Origin: CAZMSQ01 sp964569025
GTDB taxonomy: Bacteria > Bacteroidota > Bacteroidia > Chitinophagales > Saprospiraceae
NCBI GenBank assembly: GCA_964569025.1
Contig: CAZMSQ010000037.1
Span: 1-20,515 of the forward strand
DNA: 20,515 bases
Reading direction: 5' to 3'
The notes under the pieces were generated by a model. The model worked only from the letters and a program-made list of their open reading frames with translations. It had not been told where the DNA came from and made no database searches. Positions 7,455 through 17,100 of the stretch are shown here, piece by piece (positions within the stretch are counted from its first letter, which is position 1; each line of letters opens with the position of its first letter). The translations under genes were made by a program, and so were the position numbers.

Positions 7455-7865
7455 ATGGTCTATCTCACCCGACGGGAACGGTTCAATGCGGCGCACAAAT
7501 TGTGGGTGCACGAGTGGTCAGAAGAAAAAAACATGGAGGTGTTCGGAAAGTGCGCCAACAAAAACTGGCACGGCCACAACTACGAGCTCTTTGTCACTGT
7601 CAAAGGGACTCCAGATCCCGTGACGGGCTTTATTGTTGATGTCAAAGAGTTGGGGCAGATTATCCGCCGGGAGATAACCGATGTGCTTGACCATACAAAC
7701 CTCAACCTCGATGTCCCTTTTATCCCTCAGGGCACACAACCGACCACCGAAAACCTCGTCATGCTGATCTGGAGGCAGCTTGAACCTCACATGCGGGGTT
7801 GCACGCTGCATTCAGTCAGGTTGCACGAAACAGAAAATATCTACGCTGAATATTTCGGAGAGTGA
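7455..7865 (+). CDS. 6-pyruvoyl-tetrahydropterin synthase / 6-carboxytetrahydropterin synthase family enzyme
   Basis: This 136-residue cytosolic enzyme belongs to the PTPS/QueD family, which converts 7,8-dihydroneopterin triphosphate to 6-pyruvoyl-tetrahydropterin (for tetrahydrobiopterin) or 6-carboxytetrahydropterin (for queuosine and 7-deazapurines). All expected catalytic parts are visible: zinc ligands His14, His39 and His41, catalytic Cys33, the Asp79-His80 pair, T-T-E-N at 97-100 and the pterin-binding Glu125 in L-H-E-T-E-N. The spacing C-x5-H-G-H matches the eukaryote-like PTPS form; E. coli QueD has C-x3-H-G-H. The biopterin branch is therefore plausible but not decided. The ATG at 7455 is preferred over a TTG three codons earlier because of the promoter at 7404-7434 and the fit to family length. 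It has its own promoter and converges with the PorP/SprF gene. Confidence 0.9.
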   Translation: MVYLTRRERFNAAHKLWVHEWSEEKNMEVFGKCANKNWHGHNYELFVTVKGTPDPVTGFIVDVKELGQIIRREITDVLDHTNLNLDVPFIPQGTQPTTENLVMLIWRQLEPHMRGCTLHSVRLHETENIYAEYFGE

Positions 7866-7880
7866 AGTCAAAATACCGAT

Positions 7881-7906
7881 CTGGGTTTCCACCCAAACGC
7901 TCCCAG
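7881..7906. terminator. Weak stem-loop between convergent genes
   Basis: Alternative short stems are possible: TGGGT at 7882-7886 with ACCCA at 7891-7895 (loop TTCC), or CTGGG at 7881-7885 with CCCAG at 7902-7906. It lies in the 77-bp gap between two convergent stops, where a terminator is expected. The stems are only 5 bp and no T-run follows directly, so support is weak. Confidence 0.2.
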
Positions 7907-7942
7907 GTGCAGACTCACACTTAATATTGTCCCGTCTTTTAT

Positions 7943-9025
7943 TCAAAACGAAGGGCACAACACATCCTCCTCTTCAAAGCTACCGATATACGTTATAGAG
8001 AGCTCGAAGGCTGTTTGCCCCTGTCGGTAATCGACCAGGTCATCGAGGTTGATGTCATAGGAAATCCCAATAAACAGATTGGAAATTTCGAGTCCGAGCA
8101 GAGCCGCCACGGCATCGATACCCCATTGGTCGGCAGCGGAATTTGTATTCCTGACCGGCCTGATCCACCCACCGAGTTGGATGGCCATATTGAGATTTGA
8201 GGGGAATGCAAACCGAATATTTGAGCCGGCAGTCAGCTCCATATGCGGCCCCATCGTTGCAAAAAGCATGCGCGGCAGCAGGGAGACATCACCAGATTTC
8301 TGTAGCGGAATTTCTGCAGACACCTGAGCGGAATAGCGACGATAAAGGTTGACTCCTTCACCCTCATCTGGGAGGGGGCCTTCTTCAGGGAGTGCGTAAA
8401 ATGAAACCCTGGGACGGGTCACATGGTGGATAGCCCCGCCCACCTGAAAAAGTGTGCGGCGAGCCGGATTATAGGTATAGGTGACTCCGACGGCCAGGTC
8501 GCCATACGCGTAATTGTTTTCCGGCAGAAACTCAGCGCTTGCAAAGGTATAACCGGTTGTGCCGTTAAACTGGTCTTCAAAGGTCAGGTTTTCATAGTTG
8601 AGATTTCGCTGGCTGACTCCTCCCTGCAGTCCAATGGTGAGATATTGGGTTCCTCCCCAGTCCAGAGCCTTGTGCAAGGAAGCGGAAAAAGCCAGCTGGT
8701 TAAAGTTGAAATCGACCACGTCAACCCGGTCAGAAAAGAACATCATCCCGATACCGATGGCATCATCATGCCGGGCACTGATATTGAGGGGAAATCGAAG
8801 GTCGACAGCACCGGAAAAACTCACATATGGATTGTCAAGCACCCCACGCCACTGGTCTCGGTAAATGGCCGATGCTCTGGAGCTGCCACTGAAAGCCCCG
8901 GTTAGGGCCGGGTTGAGGCTGAGGGGAGAGGCATAAAATTGCGAGAAATGTGGATCCTGAGCCATGGCTTCATCTGCGACGATCAGGAGAAGGAGCAAAA
9001 ACAAAAGTGTGCGTACTGATTTCAT
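7943..9025 (-). CDS. PorP/SprF family type IX secretion system membrane protein
   Basis: This 360-residue outer-membrane beta-barrel protein belongs to the PorP/SprF family. Members work with the T9SS; SprF-type members are commonly paired with large secreted proteins carrying type B (CHU_C) sorting domains. A signal peptide covers about residues 1-22 (A-M-A then Q). The mature start D-P-H-F-S-Q-F-Y-A-S-P-L-S-L-N-P-A-L-T-G is the diagnostic family signature. The rest is typical alternating beta-strand sequence with I-G-I-G-M-M-F-F-S-D and Y-A-Y-G-D-L-A-V-G-V, ending in C-P-S-F, close to the C-P-x-F ending often seen in the family. Length fits the family. It is divergent from the cytochrome gene (194 bp between starts) and lies about 0.8 kb from the CHU_C adhesin start at 9834, a likely client though on the opposite strand. 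Confidence 0.92.
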   Translation of the reverse strand: MKSVRTLLFLLLLLIVADEAMAQDPHFSQFYASPLSLNPALTGAFSGSSRASAIYRDQWRGVLDNPYVSFSGAVDLRFPLNISARHDDAIGIGMMFFSDRVDVVDFNFNQLAFSASLHKALDWGGTQYLTIGLQGGVSQRNLNYENLTFEDQFNGTTGYTFASAEFLPENNYAYGDLAVGVTYTYNPARRTLFQVGGAIHHVTRPRVSFYALPEEGPLPDEGEGVNLYRRYSAQVSAEIPLQKSGDVSLLPRMLFATMGPHMELTAGSNIRFAFPSNLNMAIQLGGWIRPVRNTNSAADQWGIDAVAALLGLEISNLFIGISYDINLDDLVDYRQGQTAFELSITYIGSFEEEDVLCPSF

Positions 9026-9087
9026 AGCTGGGCTTAATCAAATTCAATCCACCACACAAATATGGCAGCTCGGAATCAATCGATACT

Positions 9088-9121
9088 TGCGTTGTAAAAC
9101 GCATCTTGGTCTACAAAAGTA
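9088..9121 (-). promoter_or_regulatory. Candidate -7 box and leader hairpin for the PorP/SprF gene
   Basis: On the minus strand TACTTTTG at 9121-9114 matches TAnnTTTG exactly, but no TTG lies 17-23 bases upstream of it; the nearest is only 12 bases away. Directly downstream, TGCGTT at 9088-9093 and AACGCA at 9098-9103 form a perfect 6-bp hairpin with loop GTAA, which would be in the leader, about 63 bases before the start codon. Confidence 0.3.
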
Positions 9122-9184
9122 CGTCTTCGGGGTCAATTCGCATTCTCATATTTCCATTTTCCGGTATTTGTAGTCATGTCTTTG

Positions 9185-9204
9185 TGAAACAACCACCCGT
9201 TTCA
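9185..9204. promoter_or_regulatory. Inverted repeat just upstream of the cytochrome gene
   Basis: TGAAAC at 9185-9190 and GTTTCA at 9199-9204 form a perfect 6-bp inverted repeat with an 8-base centre, 15 bp before the ATG at 9220. It directly follows TGTCTTTG (9177-9184), one base away from the -7 consensus, so it could be an operator or a leader hairpin. A repeat this short can occur by chance. Confidence 0.3.
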
Positions 9205-9219
9205 TGAGTTTATAAAAAT

Positions 9220-9639
9220 ATGAACACCTTCTCCTTCACTTCAGGGCTCCTCCTTGTCATGGCCAGTCTGCTGGCAGCGTTCTCTTTTTCATGCACATCA
9301 TCACCGTATCGGCAGGGAGAGGCTCTCTACGGGATCTATTGTGCCAACTGTCACATGCAAAACGGAGAGGGGCTGGCCGAGCTTTACCCCCCACTTGCGG
9401 GAGCCGACTACCTGTCCGCACAGGATGGCAATCTGGCCTGTCTGATTCGAAATGGAATGTCAGGTCCGATGGTCGTAAACGCCCGCCAGTTCGACATGCA
9501 GATGCCTGGAGTGCCAAGTCTGACTTCTGTCGAAATCACTAACATCATCAATTTTATTCATCATGCCTGGGGCAATGAACTACGCACTGTGACCCTCGAC
9601 GAGGTGTCGGAACAGTTGCGTCAATGCGAAAAAAAATAG
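9220..9639 (+). CDS. Small c-type cytochrome, probable lipoprotein
   Basis: This 139-residue exported mono-heme cytochrome c shuttles electrons on the outer face of a membrane or in the periplasm. An N-terminal hydrophobic signal (about 8-24) ends at Cys25 in F-S-F-S-C-T-S-S, which suggests lipid anchoring, although the lipobox is imperfect. The heme site is C41-A-N-C44-H45, followed by the usual G-E-G-L. The distal heme ligand is probably Met95 in Q-M-P-G. The C-terminal helix with L-T-S-V-E-I-T-N-I-I-N-F-I matches the closing helix of the class I cytochrome fold. Cys74 and Cys136 are extra cysteines that could pair. It is a stand-alone unit between two divergent or spaced genes, with no oxidase or c-type maturation gene nearby, so its redox partners cannot be named. 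Confidence 0.88.
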   Translation: MNTFSFTSGLLLVMASLLAAFSFSCTSSPYRQGEALYGIYCANCHMQNGEGLAELYPPLAGADYLSAQDGNLACLIRNGMSGPMVVNARQFDMQMPGVPSLTSVEITNIINFIHHAWGNELRTVTLDEVSEQLRQCEKK

Positions 9640-9707
9640 GGCTTTCGCTGTCAAGCCTACCGTGCGGTCTTGCGTTCTTTATTTTTACAGAAACCCAAAA
9701 ACTTACG

Positions 9708-9715
9708 TATTTTTG
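9708..9715 (+). promoter_or_regulatory. Candidate -7 box for the CHU_C adhesin gene
   Basis: TATTTTTG matches TAnnTTTG exactly, but the -33 region 17-23 bases upstream has only TTT, no TTG. It would give a leader of about 110 bases that includes the short hairpin TTCGG-N5-CCGAA near 9726-9740. The 194-bp gap before the adhesin start otherwise holds no recognisable element. Confidence 0.35.
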
Positions 9716-9833
9716 AGCGAGGGCGTTCGGTTTGGCCGAATGTCTGTCCGGCAGAACCGACGTTCGGATGACTTTCTCCGCTGTCCGGGCATTTCTTTCG
9801 TGAAAGCCATTGGGCCGAAAACAGGCAGCAGTT

Positions 9834-12800
9834 ATGAATTCAAGTGCATTCTCCATTCTTTCCCTTTTCTTCTTCCTGTCCACCGCCTCGCTTATGGCCC
9901 AAAATGACCCCATCGTAACTGATGAGTGCGAGGTGGCCTACGATTTGGGAGAGGCTCCTAGCTGTCCGGAGAGCACTTTTTTTACCAACATCGGAGCGAG
10001 TCCGAGCATGGGGTTGTTCTTGCCACCGGCTATGGAGTCTGACACACCGAGTTGCTGGCCCCAAATTGGAAATGACGTGTGGGTCATGTTTGACGTGCCG
10101 GCAGATGGGAGCATCGTTGACTTTACGGTGACCATCAGCGGAGAGGTGGACTCTGCCGGCAACCCCGGTATGGTGCAGCCTGCGGTGGCCGTGTATAGAG
10201 GAGAATGCGGAATCAACGGGCTTGCTGAACTTGAGTGTTTTCTTGCTGATGAGGGAGAATCGTTCTTGGAGTTTGACCTCGAGCAATTGACACCCGGACT
10301 CCCAATTTTCCTCAGGGTGCAAGAAGGATTTGACGCCGGTGCTCTGCCTGGCTCGTTCAGGGTTTGCGTCGATACCCTCCAGCCTGACAACTTCATCGAT
10401 GAAGGAGGATCTACTGCTTGTTCGGGCACACTCTTCGATACGGGTGGCCCGGACGGAGACTACTCCTCGAGCGAGACATTCGAATATTCGATTTGCCCTA
10501 CCACCCCGAACAGCTGCATTACATTTACAATAGACAATTACAACATCGAACAAGGGAGCGATTTGCTGGCGTTTTATGACGGTGAAGATGCTGCATCGGG
10601 GACCTTGCTCCTGCAGATCAGCGGATTTGGAAATTTTGGGCAACCAGAAGTTGTCTCTGGCGGTGGAGGTGTGTGCCAACAGGTGCAAGCCAGCTCTGGC
10701 TGTTTGACTGTGGTATTTGAGTCTGACGGGACCAATGAATTCGAGGGCTTTGCAGGCAGCTGGGAGTGCTCTTCAGAGCCGTGTTCTGCGCCCACGCCTC
10801 TTGAAATAGATTCTAATCCGGAAGATGACCTCCTCGCTACAACGCTCTCAACTGCTGCGACGGTCGTCACCATTGATACCATCATCTGCGCCAATACGGC
10901 CTATGGGTTGTACACAGGAGGCGACGGATCAGGGCTTGGACTGGAAAAAGGGCTGGTAATGACCAGTGGCTCAGTAGGGAATGTCTCTCAACCAGCCACG
11001 TTTTTCACCAGCGTCAACAACAATTTCCCTGGAGATGCGGATTTGGATTTTCTTTCGGATACCCTGAGTACCGGAGCGGCATCTCAAGACGCATGCATTG
11101 TAGAGGTGGATGTTTTTGTGGCCTCTGAGGAATTGCAGTTTGAGTATGTGTTTGGTTCAGAAGAATATCCGGATTTCATCAACTCGACTACATTTGTGGA
11201 CATCTTCGCCCTGCTGATTTCGGGGCCGGGCATCAATGGCAGCCCGAATATGAATAATCAGGTCAATATGGCCGTGCTCCCGAATGCTGCCGGCACCCAA
11301 GTGCAAATTACAGATGTCAATCACGAGCAAAACTGGGAGTTTTACAGGAACAATGAATTCGGTCAGGCTGCCAATGCGGTGTACGGCGGGCTCACCAGTG
11401 ATTTCATGGGCGTCAAAAAATCATTGACGGCTTCGTATCCGGTCATCCCATGCAATACTTACCACCTCAAATTTGCCATTGCTGACAGGGGTGACGGCAG
11501 CTATGATTCCGGTGTTTTCATTGGCGAAATCCGGGGTGGCGCACCAGACATTACGCTCAAGTCTGACAAGGGCGTCGAATCTCTGATTGAGGGATGTACG
11601 GGCGACAAAGATTCGATTTTGATTGAGGTGGCCGGCGATATAGAAGAGGCCATTCCTTACACAGTGATTTTAGGTGGTTCGGCGATCCCTAATCAAGACT
11701 ATCTGACCACGCTTATAAACGGGCAGACCATCATCTTTTCTCCAGACAACCTGATTGAGAAATTTCCAATCATTCCCATCAGTGACGGATTGTCGGAAGG
11801 TATTGACACCATCACCATCACATTGACCCGGGAGTTTGACTGCGGTGTTTTCCCTGTGATTGAGTATGAAGTCTATATTCTTGACGAGCCGAATGTCCAG
11901 ATCAACGGTGGCCTTGATACGGCCACCCTCTGCTCTGACGGCGAGCTTCAGCTGATTGCTACGGGAGCCCAGCTTTTTGCCTGGAGCCCGGACACCCTTG
12001 TCAGTGCAGCGGACATTGCCAATCCATTTGCAAACATGGATACCAGCGGCTGGCTGGCGGTCACCGGATCGTTCGAGAATCTGCAGTTTTGCACCCGAAC
12101 AGATTCCATTTTTGTGGAGTTCATTGACCCCCAGATGGAAATCCTGCTCCCTCAGGGAGACTCTCTGTGTCAGGGAGATACCATCACCTTGATTGCCCAA
12201 AACAATCTGGATGACAACAACCTGATCTGGACTCCTACATTTTCAATCGTTTCTGACCCTACTCAGGCTACCATTCAGGCAGCCCCGACATTCTCCACCA
12301 CCTACACGGCCAGCACGTCTCTCAACGGCTGTGTGGCAACTGCCACCGCTTTTGTGAATGTGGATTTCATTGACCTGCCGATTCTGGTAGCTGATGATAC
12401 ACTGATTTGTCAGGGGACTGAATTGCAACTCGGGCAAGAAATCTTTTTCACAAGCTCAACCTATGAGTGGAACCCTCCCGGGGCACTCGACGACCCTACC
12501 GTGGCCGATCCGGTTGCAATACCTGAGGAGACGACCACTTTTACTGTCGTCACGACTGGTCCATCCGGCTTCTGCATCGACACCCAGTCAATCGTCGTGA
12601 ATGTCACGCCGGCGGTGGTAGACATTCCTGAGGACCAGATATTCCTGTGCCTGGGTGATTCTGTTGTGCTTTCTGCGGCCACCACAAACGGACTTGTGAG
12701 CTGGACGCCGGATGACGGTTCTCTGTCTGCCACGGATGAGCTGACAGTCGTTGCCACGCCAACCGTCACAACCATCTACAAAGCAACTACCCAGGTGGGT

Positions 12801-14108
12801 ATTTGCACTCCAGTGGATTCTGTGATTGTACGCGTTGACTCCTTACCCGCTGATCTCGACATTCAAGTCTTCCCTTTCAGTGATCCGTATTGTCCGGGAG
12901 ATACTGTCACTCTGTTTTCAGAAAACTATGACCCCGATAATTTCCCTGACGTGCAGTTTCAGTGGTCGCCGGCAACTGGCATTCTGACAGATTTGGGGAA
13001 TTTCAACATTCTTTTTGTCACCAGTGACACCATCACTTACCAGCGCATTTTGACCAACAATGCCTGCGCTGATACCACTGACATTCTCATCCCGGTTTTC
13101 AATCCGCCTCCTCTGATGTTCAACCTCTCAGATACGGCTGTTTGTCCCGGGCAGCCGGTACAGCTCGAGTTGCTTGAAGGTGACAATCCATTCTGGTCTG
13201 GACCGGGTCTTTCTTGTCTGACGTGTCTGGACCCTGTAGCCACGCCCCCATCTGAACCAGATGTGACAACTTACAGCGTCTATGCTGAGTTCAATGGCTG
13301 TGGTGCCACAGGAAGTGTGAGTGTTTCGATTATTCGTGACACCTTTGAATTGGAAGTGCCCTTTACCGATACCACCATTTGCTTTGGTGATGCCATTGAT
13401 TTGTTTGTGTCGGGAGGTGATGCGAGTCAATATATGTGGAGTCCGGATATCGACCTTGACTGCAACGATTGTCCGGACCCTGTTGCCTCTCCAGCCGACA
13501 CCACTGAGTTGTTGATTTCGGGCACAGTGGACGGTTGTCCGGCATTTGCCACGATGGTTATCAATGTTCCGGCACCACCACTCCTGGAGTTATTCCCCGA
13601 ACCGGCAGATACATCGTTGTTTTCCGGAGATATTCTGGAGGTCTTTGCAGAGACCACCCCATTTCAGCCTGAGGCCTTAAGCTGGACGCTCAACGGAGAG
13701 GATGTTGCCGAGGGCACAGATCTTGTTGAATTGTTGATGACATTCATTGGGCTCAATACAGTGGCGGCGACGATCACGGATCAGAATGGTTGCCAGATTT
13801 CGGCCTATTACAATGTCGATGTATTGGCTCCCCAGATTCGGGTACCGGATATTTTCACGCCGAATGGAGACAACACCAATGATGAGTTTCTGCCTGTCTA
13901 CACGGGTAATTACCAAAACTACCATCTGCGCATCTACAATCGGTGGGGAGAACTGGTCTTTGAATCATTCGATCTGAAAACCGGATGGGATGGAACGGTG
14001 AACGGCAAGCCGGCGCCACAGGATGTGTATGCAGTGATGATTGAGATTGAACAGCCTGACGGAACGGCCCTTCCGCCCTTCCAGCAAGAGTTGACGTTGG
14101 TACGCTAA
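9834..14108 (+). CDS. Large multidomain adhesin-like protein with T9SS type B (CHU_C) sorting domain
   Basis: This 1424-residue protein is predicted to be exported across the inner membrane by its signal peptide (1-22, ending S-L-M-A-Q) and across the outer membrane by the T9SS through its C-terminal gliding-motility-associated domain (about 1335-1424, with V-P-D-I-F-T-P-N-G-D, Y-N-R-W-G and G-W-D-G-T). From N- to C-terminus: a jelly-roll-like region (about 25-188); a CUB-like domain (193-314) with paired cysteines and D-L-L-A-F-Y-D-G; a choice-of-anchor L domain (about 322-569) with Y-V-F-G-S-E-E-Y-P-D-F; a Calx-beta-like segment (about 590-688); and a chain of roughly six PKD/Ig-like modules (696-1333). 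The ATG at 9834 is preferred over a TTG at 9810 because it begins the signal peptide. A structural, adhesive or matrix role is likely; no catalytic domain is visible. It is the probable client of the PorP/SprF-T9SS machinery. Confidence 0.9.
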   Translation: MNSSAFSILSLFFFLSTASLMAQNDPIVTDECEVAYDLGEAPSCPESTFFTNIGASPSMGLFLPPAMESDTPSCWPQIGNDVWVMFDVPADGSIVDFTVTISGEVDSAGNPGMVQPAVAVYRGECGINGLAELECFLADEGESFLEFDLEQLTPGLPIFLRVQEGFDAGALPGSFRVCVDTLQPDNFIDEGGSTACSGTLFDTGGPDGDYSSSETFEYSICPTTPNSCITFTIDNYNIEQGSDLLAFYDGEDAASGTLLLQISGFGNFGQPEVVSGGGGVCQQVQASSGCLTVVFESDGTNEFEGFAGSWECSSEPCSAPTPLEIDSNPEDDLLATTLSTAATVVTIDTIICANTAYGLYTGGDGSGLGLEKGLVMTSGSVGNVSQPATFFTSVNNNFPGDADLDFLSDTLSTGAASQDACIVEVDVFVASEELQFEYVFGSEEYPDFINSTTFVDIFALLISGPGINGSPNMNNQVNMAVLPNAAGTQVQITDVNHEQNWEFYRNNEFGQAANAVYGGLTSDFMGVKKSLTASYPVIPCNTYHLKFAIADRGDGSYDSGVFIGEIRGGAPDITLKSDKGVESLIEGCTGDKDSILIEVAGDIEEAIPYTVILGGSAIPNQDYLTTLINGQTIIFSPDNLIEKFPIIPISDGLSEGIDTITITLTREFDCGVFPVIEYEVYILDEPNVQINGGLDTATLCSDGELQLIATGAQLFAWSPDTLVSAADIANPFANMDTSGWLAVTGSFENLQFCTRTDSIFVEFIDPQMEILLPQGDSLCQGDTITLIAQNNLDDNNLIWTPTFSIVSDPTQATIQAAPTFSTTYTASTSLNGCVATATAFVNVDFIDLPILVADDTLICQGTELQLGQEIFFTSSTYEWNPPGALDDPTVADPVAIPEETTTFTVVTTGPSGFCIDTQSIVVNVTPAVVDIPEDQIFLCLGDSVVLSAATTNGLVSWTPDDGSLSATDELTVVATPTVTTIYKATTQVGICTPVDSVIVRVDSLPADLDIQVFPFSDPYCPGDTVTLFSENYDPDNFPDVQFQWSPATGILTDLGNFNILFVTSDTITYQRILTNNACADTTDILIPVFNPPPLMFNLSDTAVCPGQPVQLELLEGDNPFWSGPGLSCLTCLDPVATPPSEPDVTTYSVYAEFNGCGATGSVSVSIIRDTFELEVPFTDTTICFGDAIDLFVSGGDASQYMWSPDIDLDCNDCPDPVASPADTTELLISGTVDGCPAFATMVINVPAPPLLELFPEPADTSLFSGDILEVFAETTPFQPEALSWTLNGEDVAEGTDLVELLMTFIGLNTVAATITDQNGCQISAYYNVDVLAPQIRVPDIFTPNGDNTNDEFLPVYTGNYQNYHLRIYNRWGELVFESFDLKTGWDGTVNGKPAPQDVYAVMIEIEQPDGTALPPFQQELTLVR

Positions 14109-14199
14109 GGTAAGCGGAGACGCGAAAAATCAGTTGGCCTTTTTTCAGGAAGGAAGAATTGCGTATCTTCATGGGATTGATTACGTTCCGTCTCAATTG

Positions 14200-17100
14200 A
14201 TGCACCAGTCTTCCACACTTTTAGAAACCCTGATACACCGCTGGGTTGAATCAACGAATCATTCGGAGTGGCGTCATGCCTATCCTTCGGGTCTGACCTG
14301 TATTGATTTGTGTCGGCTGGATATTCAAGAGGAGGAGGAGGCCAGTCGTTGGGTTCAGAAATTAATCAGCGGCCAATCCTTGGAGGTCGAAATCAGTCCC
14401 GATGCCTACTCCGGCCCTGTCGTACGGCATTTGTTTGCCGAGAACAGAAACGGCGAACGTCTTCGTGGCAAGCGCCCTCTGGCCATTGGGTATCCGCTCA
14501 TCTTGCAGGAAAACCCTGCCGATGAGGAGCAGCCATTTGCCATTCCAGTTTTTGTGTGGGACGTCAATCTTGAGCCCCACCCGGCCCAAGCCGACTCGTG
14601 GATGATGCGTCGGGACGCAAGCAGTCGGGTCATCATCAATCCGTATTTGCTGAACGATCTGGAGCCTCGACGCGAGCTGTTGAATGGCGTGTGGGATTTG
14701 GTGGAAAAGCTTAGAAATCACAGCTGGAAAACGAGGGATCTCATATCTGCCATTGAAGAAATGTCACGGGTCAGCAGTCTGGATTATGAGTTTATTGACA
14801 AAGGAATCCAGCGCTTTCCGCCCATTGAGCAAGCCAGGATTCTGGGTGCCCGGGGCGCGGTTGTCTGGGCTGGCATTCTGACGACCTTCCCCGAGAACGC
14901 CCTTGCTATCAGGCGGCGGCTTGAAGCGGAGCTTGCACGCATAGAGGCGGTATCTGCTGATGATACCACGGAAGATGCTGAAAATACTACCTTCTCAGCT
15001 GAAGAAACCGACGGAGGGCACCCATTTGGCCTGTTCGCCCTCACCCGGGGACAGGAGTATGCCCTCTTGGCGGCGAGAGAACAGCCTCTTTCGATTGTCG
15101 TGGGGCCGAGTGGAAGCGGCAAAACAATGGCTTTGGCAACCATCCTGACCAATGCCCTTTCGAATGGCAAGCGTTGTTTGGTGATTTCTCCTGAAATTCA
15201 CTCCCTTCAGCGCATCCAGACACGACTGCTTGAAGCCGGAATTGAAGGTCAATCTTTTTTGCTCAAAGACGACCATGCCGATCTGCCCCTTCTCATGGAA
15301 CTGCTGAGAAGAGCAGGTGAGCGGGTGAAAACCAACTCGCCATTTCCAGAGGAACAGTTCGAGTTGCAACTTCAAAAAACATGGCGCCTATACACCCGCT
15401 TTCACAAAGCCTACCGGGCAGTTAACCAACCCATTTTCGGGCATCTCAACTGGACCGAAACTGTAGGAGCTTTCTTGAAATCAAATCGTGCCGAAGGAAA
15501 AGAACTGCTTGGAAGTCAACTGAACCCTTCAGATTTTGTATTTACCTTCAGTGAGTACGAGATGCTTAGGGAAGCCATTGAATTCAGTCAGCCTCTCTAT
15601 GTGCCCATCAATTCTCTGAAACATCCCCTGTCTGCCCTCCACCCGGACATTTTTCAGTCATTCAGTGTTTCAGAAGCGCGGGCATACCTCGGGCACCATT
15701 TAGAGGATTTCCTCAGTCAGGCGACCAGTCTGCAGTACCGGTATATTGCCAAGCTCGATAGCTACGCCGAAAAACTGACGACCCACTACGAGGATTACTA
15801 TCGGGAGGTGCGAGACCAATTGCGCACTCTGACGGAAAATATCGAAGACTTCAAAAACAAATACGGAGCTGATTTTGAGGAGTCCGGCGTGGTTACTACC
15901 GGAAAGCTGCACGTCTACGGGGTATTCTCAAACAAGCATAAGCACATCTTGCAGGCGAAGGATGTGATTGCCCGGGAATATGCAAAGCTTCAGAAGCTGC
16001 ACCAACAGCATTTGTACTTTGACTATCGTTTTTCCGATGCAGGAACGGAACAGCGTAACATACGCCGCATCATGCGGAATCTGGAAGATTTTCAGAAAAC
16101 CCTTGACCACTGGTACCGTCGTATTCCACAATCTGTGCAGGAAGATTTACAGCGGCTGACAAGCAAGAATATTCACAGGGGGCTGGATTTCGAGGAGCAG
16201 CTTGAAGAGTTGGAGTATGCACTCGACATTCTCATCGGGCAGATAAACGACCTTCACATTTTTGAGACGGCTCTCAGCAATAACTCACTGACGCTTCACA
16301 AGCGAAAAAAGGTACTGGAAGACATCATTGAAAACCTCGAGCAGACACGTTTTCAGATGCGTGACTTCGACCAGTTTCATCCTTGGCAGGCCAATTGGCT
16401 GAAGCTTGGGGATTTGTCTCGAAAATTGGTCAGAGCCCTGGTCAAAGTCAAACCTGAGAATTGGATGGCAGCGTTTGAGAGTTGGTATTTCCACAATCAG
16501 CTGACGTTGGGCTTTGAGGCTGATACGCCCCAGCAGGAAAGCTCACTTGAGGCCTTTTCCCAAGCGCTTACTGCCCTTCGGGCTATTCTCCCCGCCCAGA
16601 TCCGCCATATCTGGCACCAGCAGTTGTCATCAACCTTGCGCACTTTCAGGCGAGCAAATAAGTCGCTGTATCAAATGACCTTCGGCAGACAGTCCGGGTC
16701 ATCGGAGGCAGGAGAGCCAATTTCCCTTCCATGGCTATTAACTCATGCAACTGAGGCGGTGCTGGATGCCATCCCTGTTGTTCTTGCCACTCCCGCAGAA
16801 GCTGCGGCGGCTTTACCGGAGCGAGGGGATGCCCCAATCTTCGATCTGGTGCTGATTGACGAGGCTGTTTCTGTGCCTGCTGAAACAGCCCTCCCGTTGT
16901 TGTGGCTTGGACAGCGAGGTATTGTATTTGGCAATCCGCAAGGTACGCCGGAAGAAGGTATTCAGTCGATTCTCGATCTCGCCTCCCAGACAGGCAGCAA
17001 GAAGGTGACCCTTCGTGAAATTGTCTATCCATTCCCTCCCACTCTCTTGCATTTTCAGCAGAAATTGCTCCACTCCTACGCGACAGTTGCGTTCTCTATG

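Noticed and set aside
7370..7639. 89-codon open frame spanning the CotH-like/PTPS junction
   Set aside because: It overlaps the PTPS-family gene in another frame and covers its promoter; the protein has no recognisable features.
9640..9833. Short inverted repeats after the cytochrome gene as a terminator
   Set aside because: The GGCTT/AAGCC stem is only 5 bp with an 8-base loop and the T-rich stretch lies about 20 bases further on, so it does not fit an intrinsic terminator well.
14134..14199. TTG start extending the helicase-like protein by 22 residues
   Set aside because: The ATG at 14200 opens the first plausible helix and sits at a normal distance from the preceding gene. The extension cannot be excluded but has no supporting signal.
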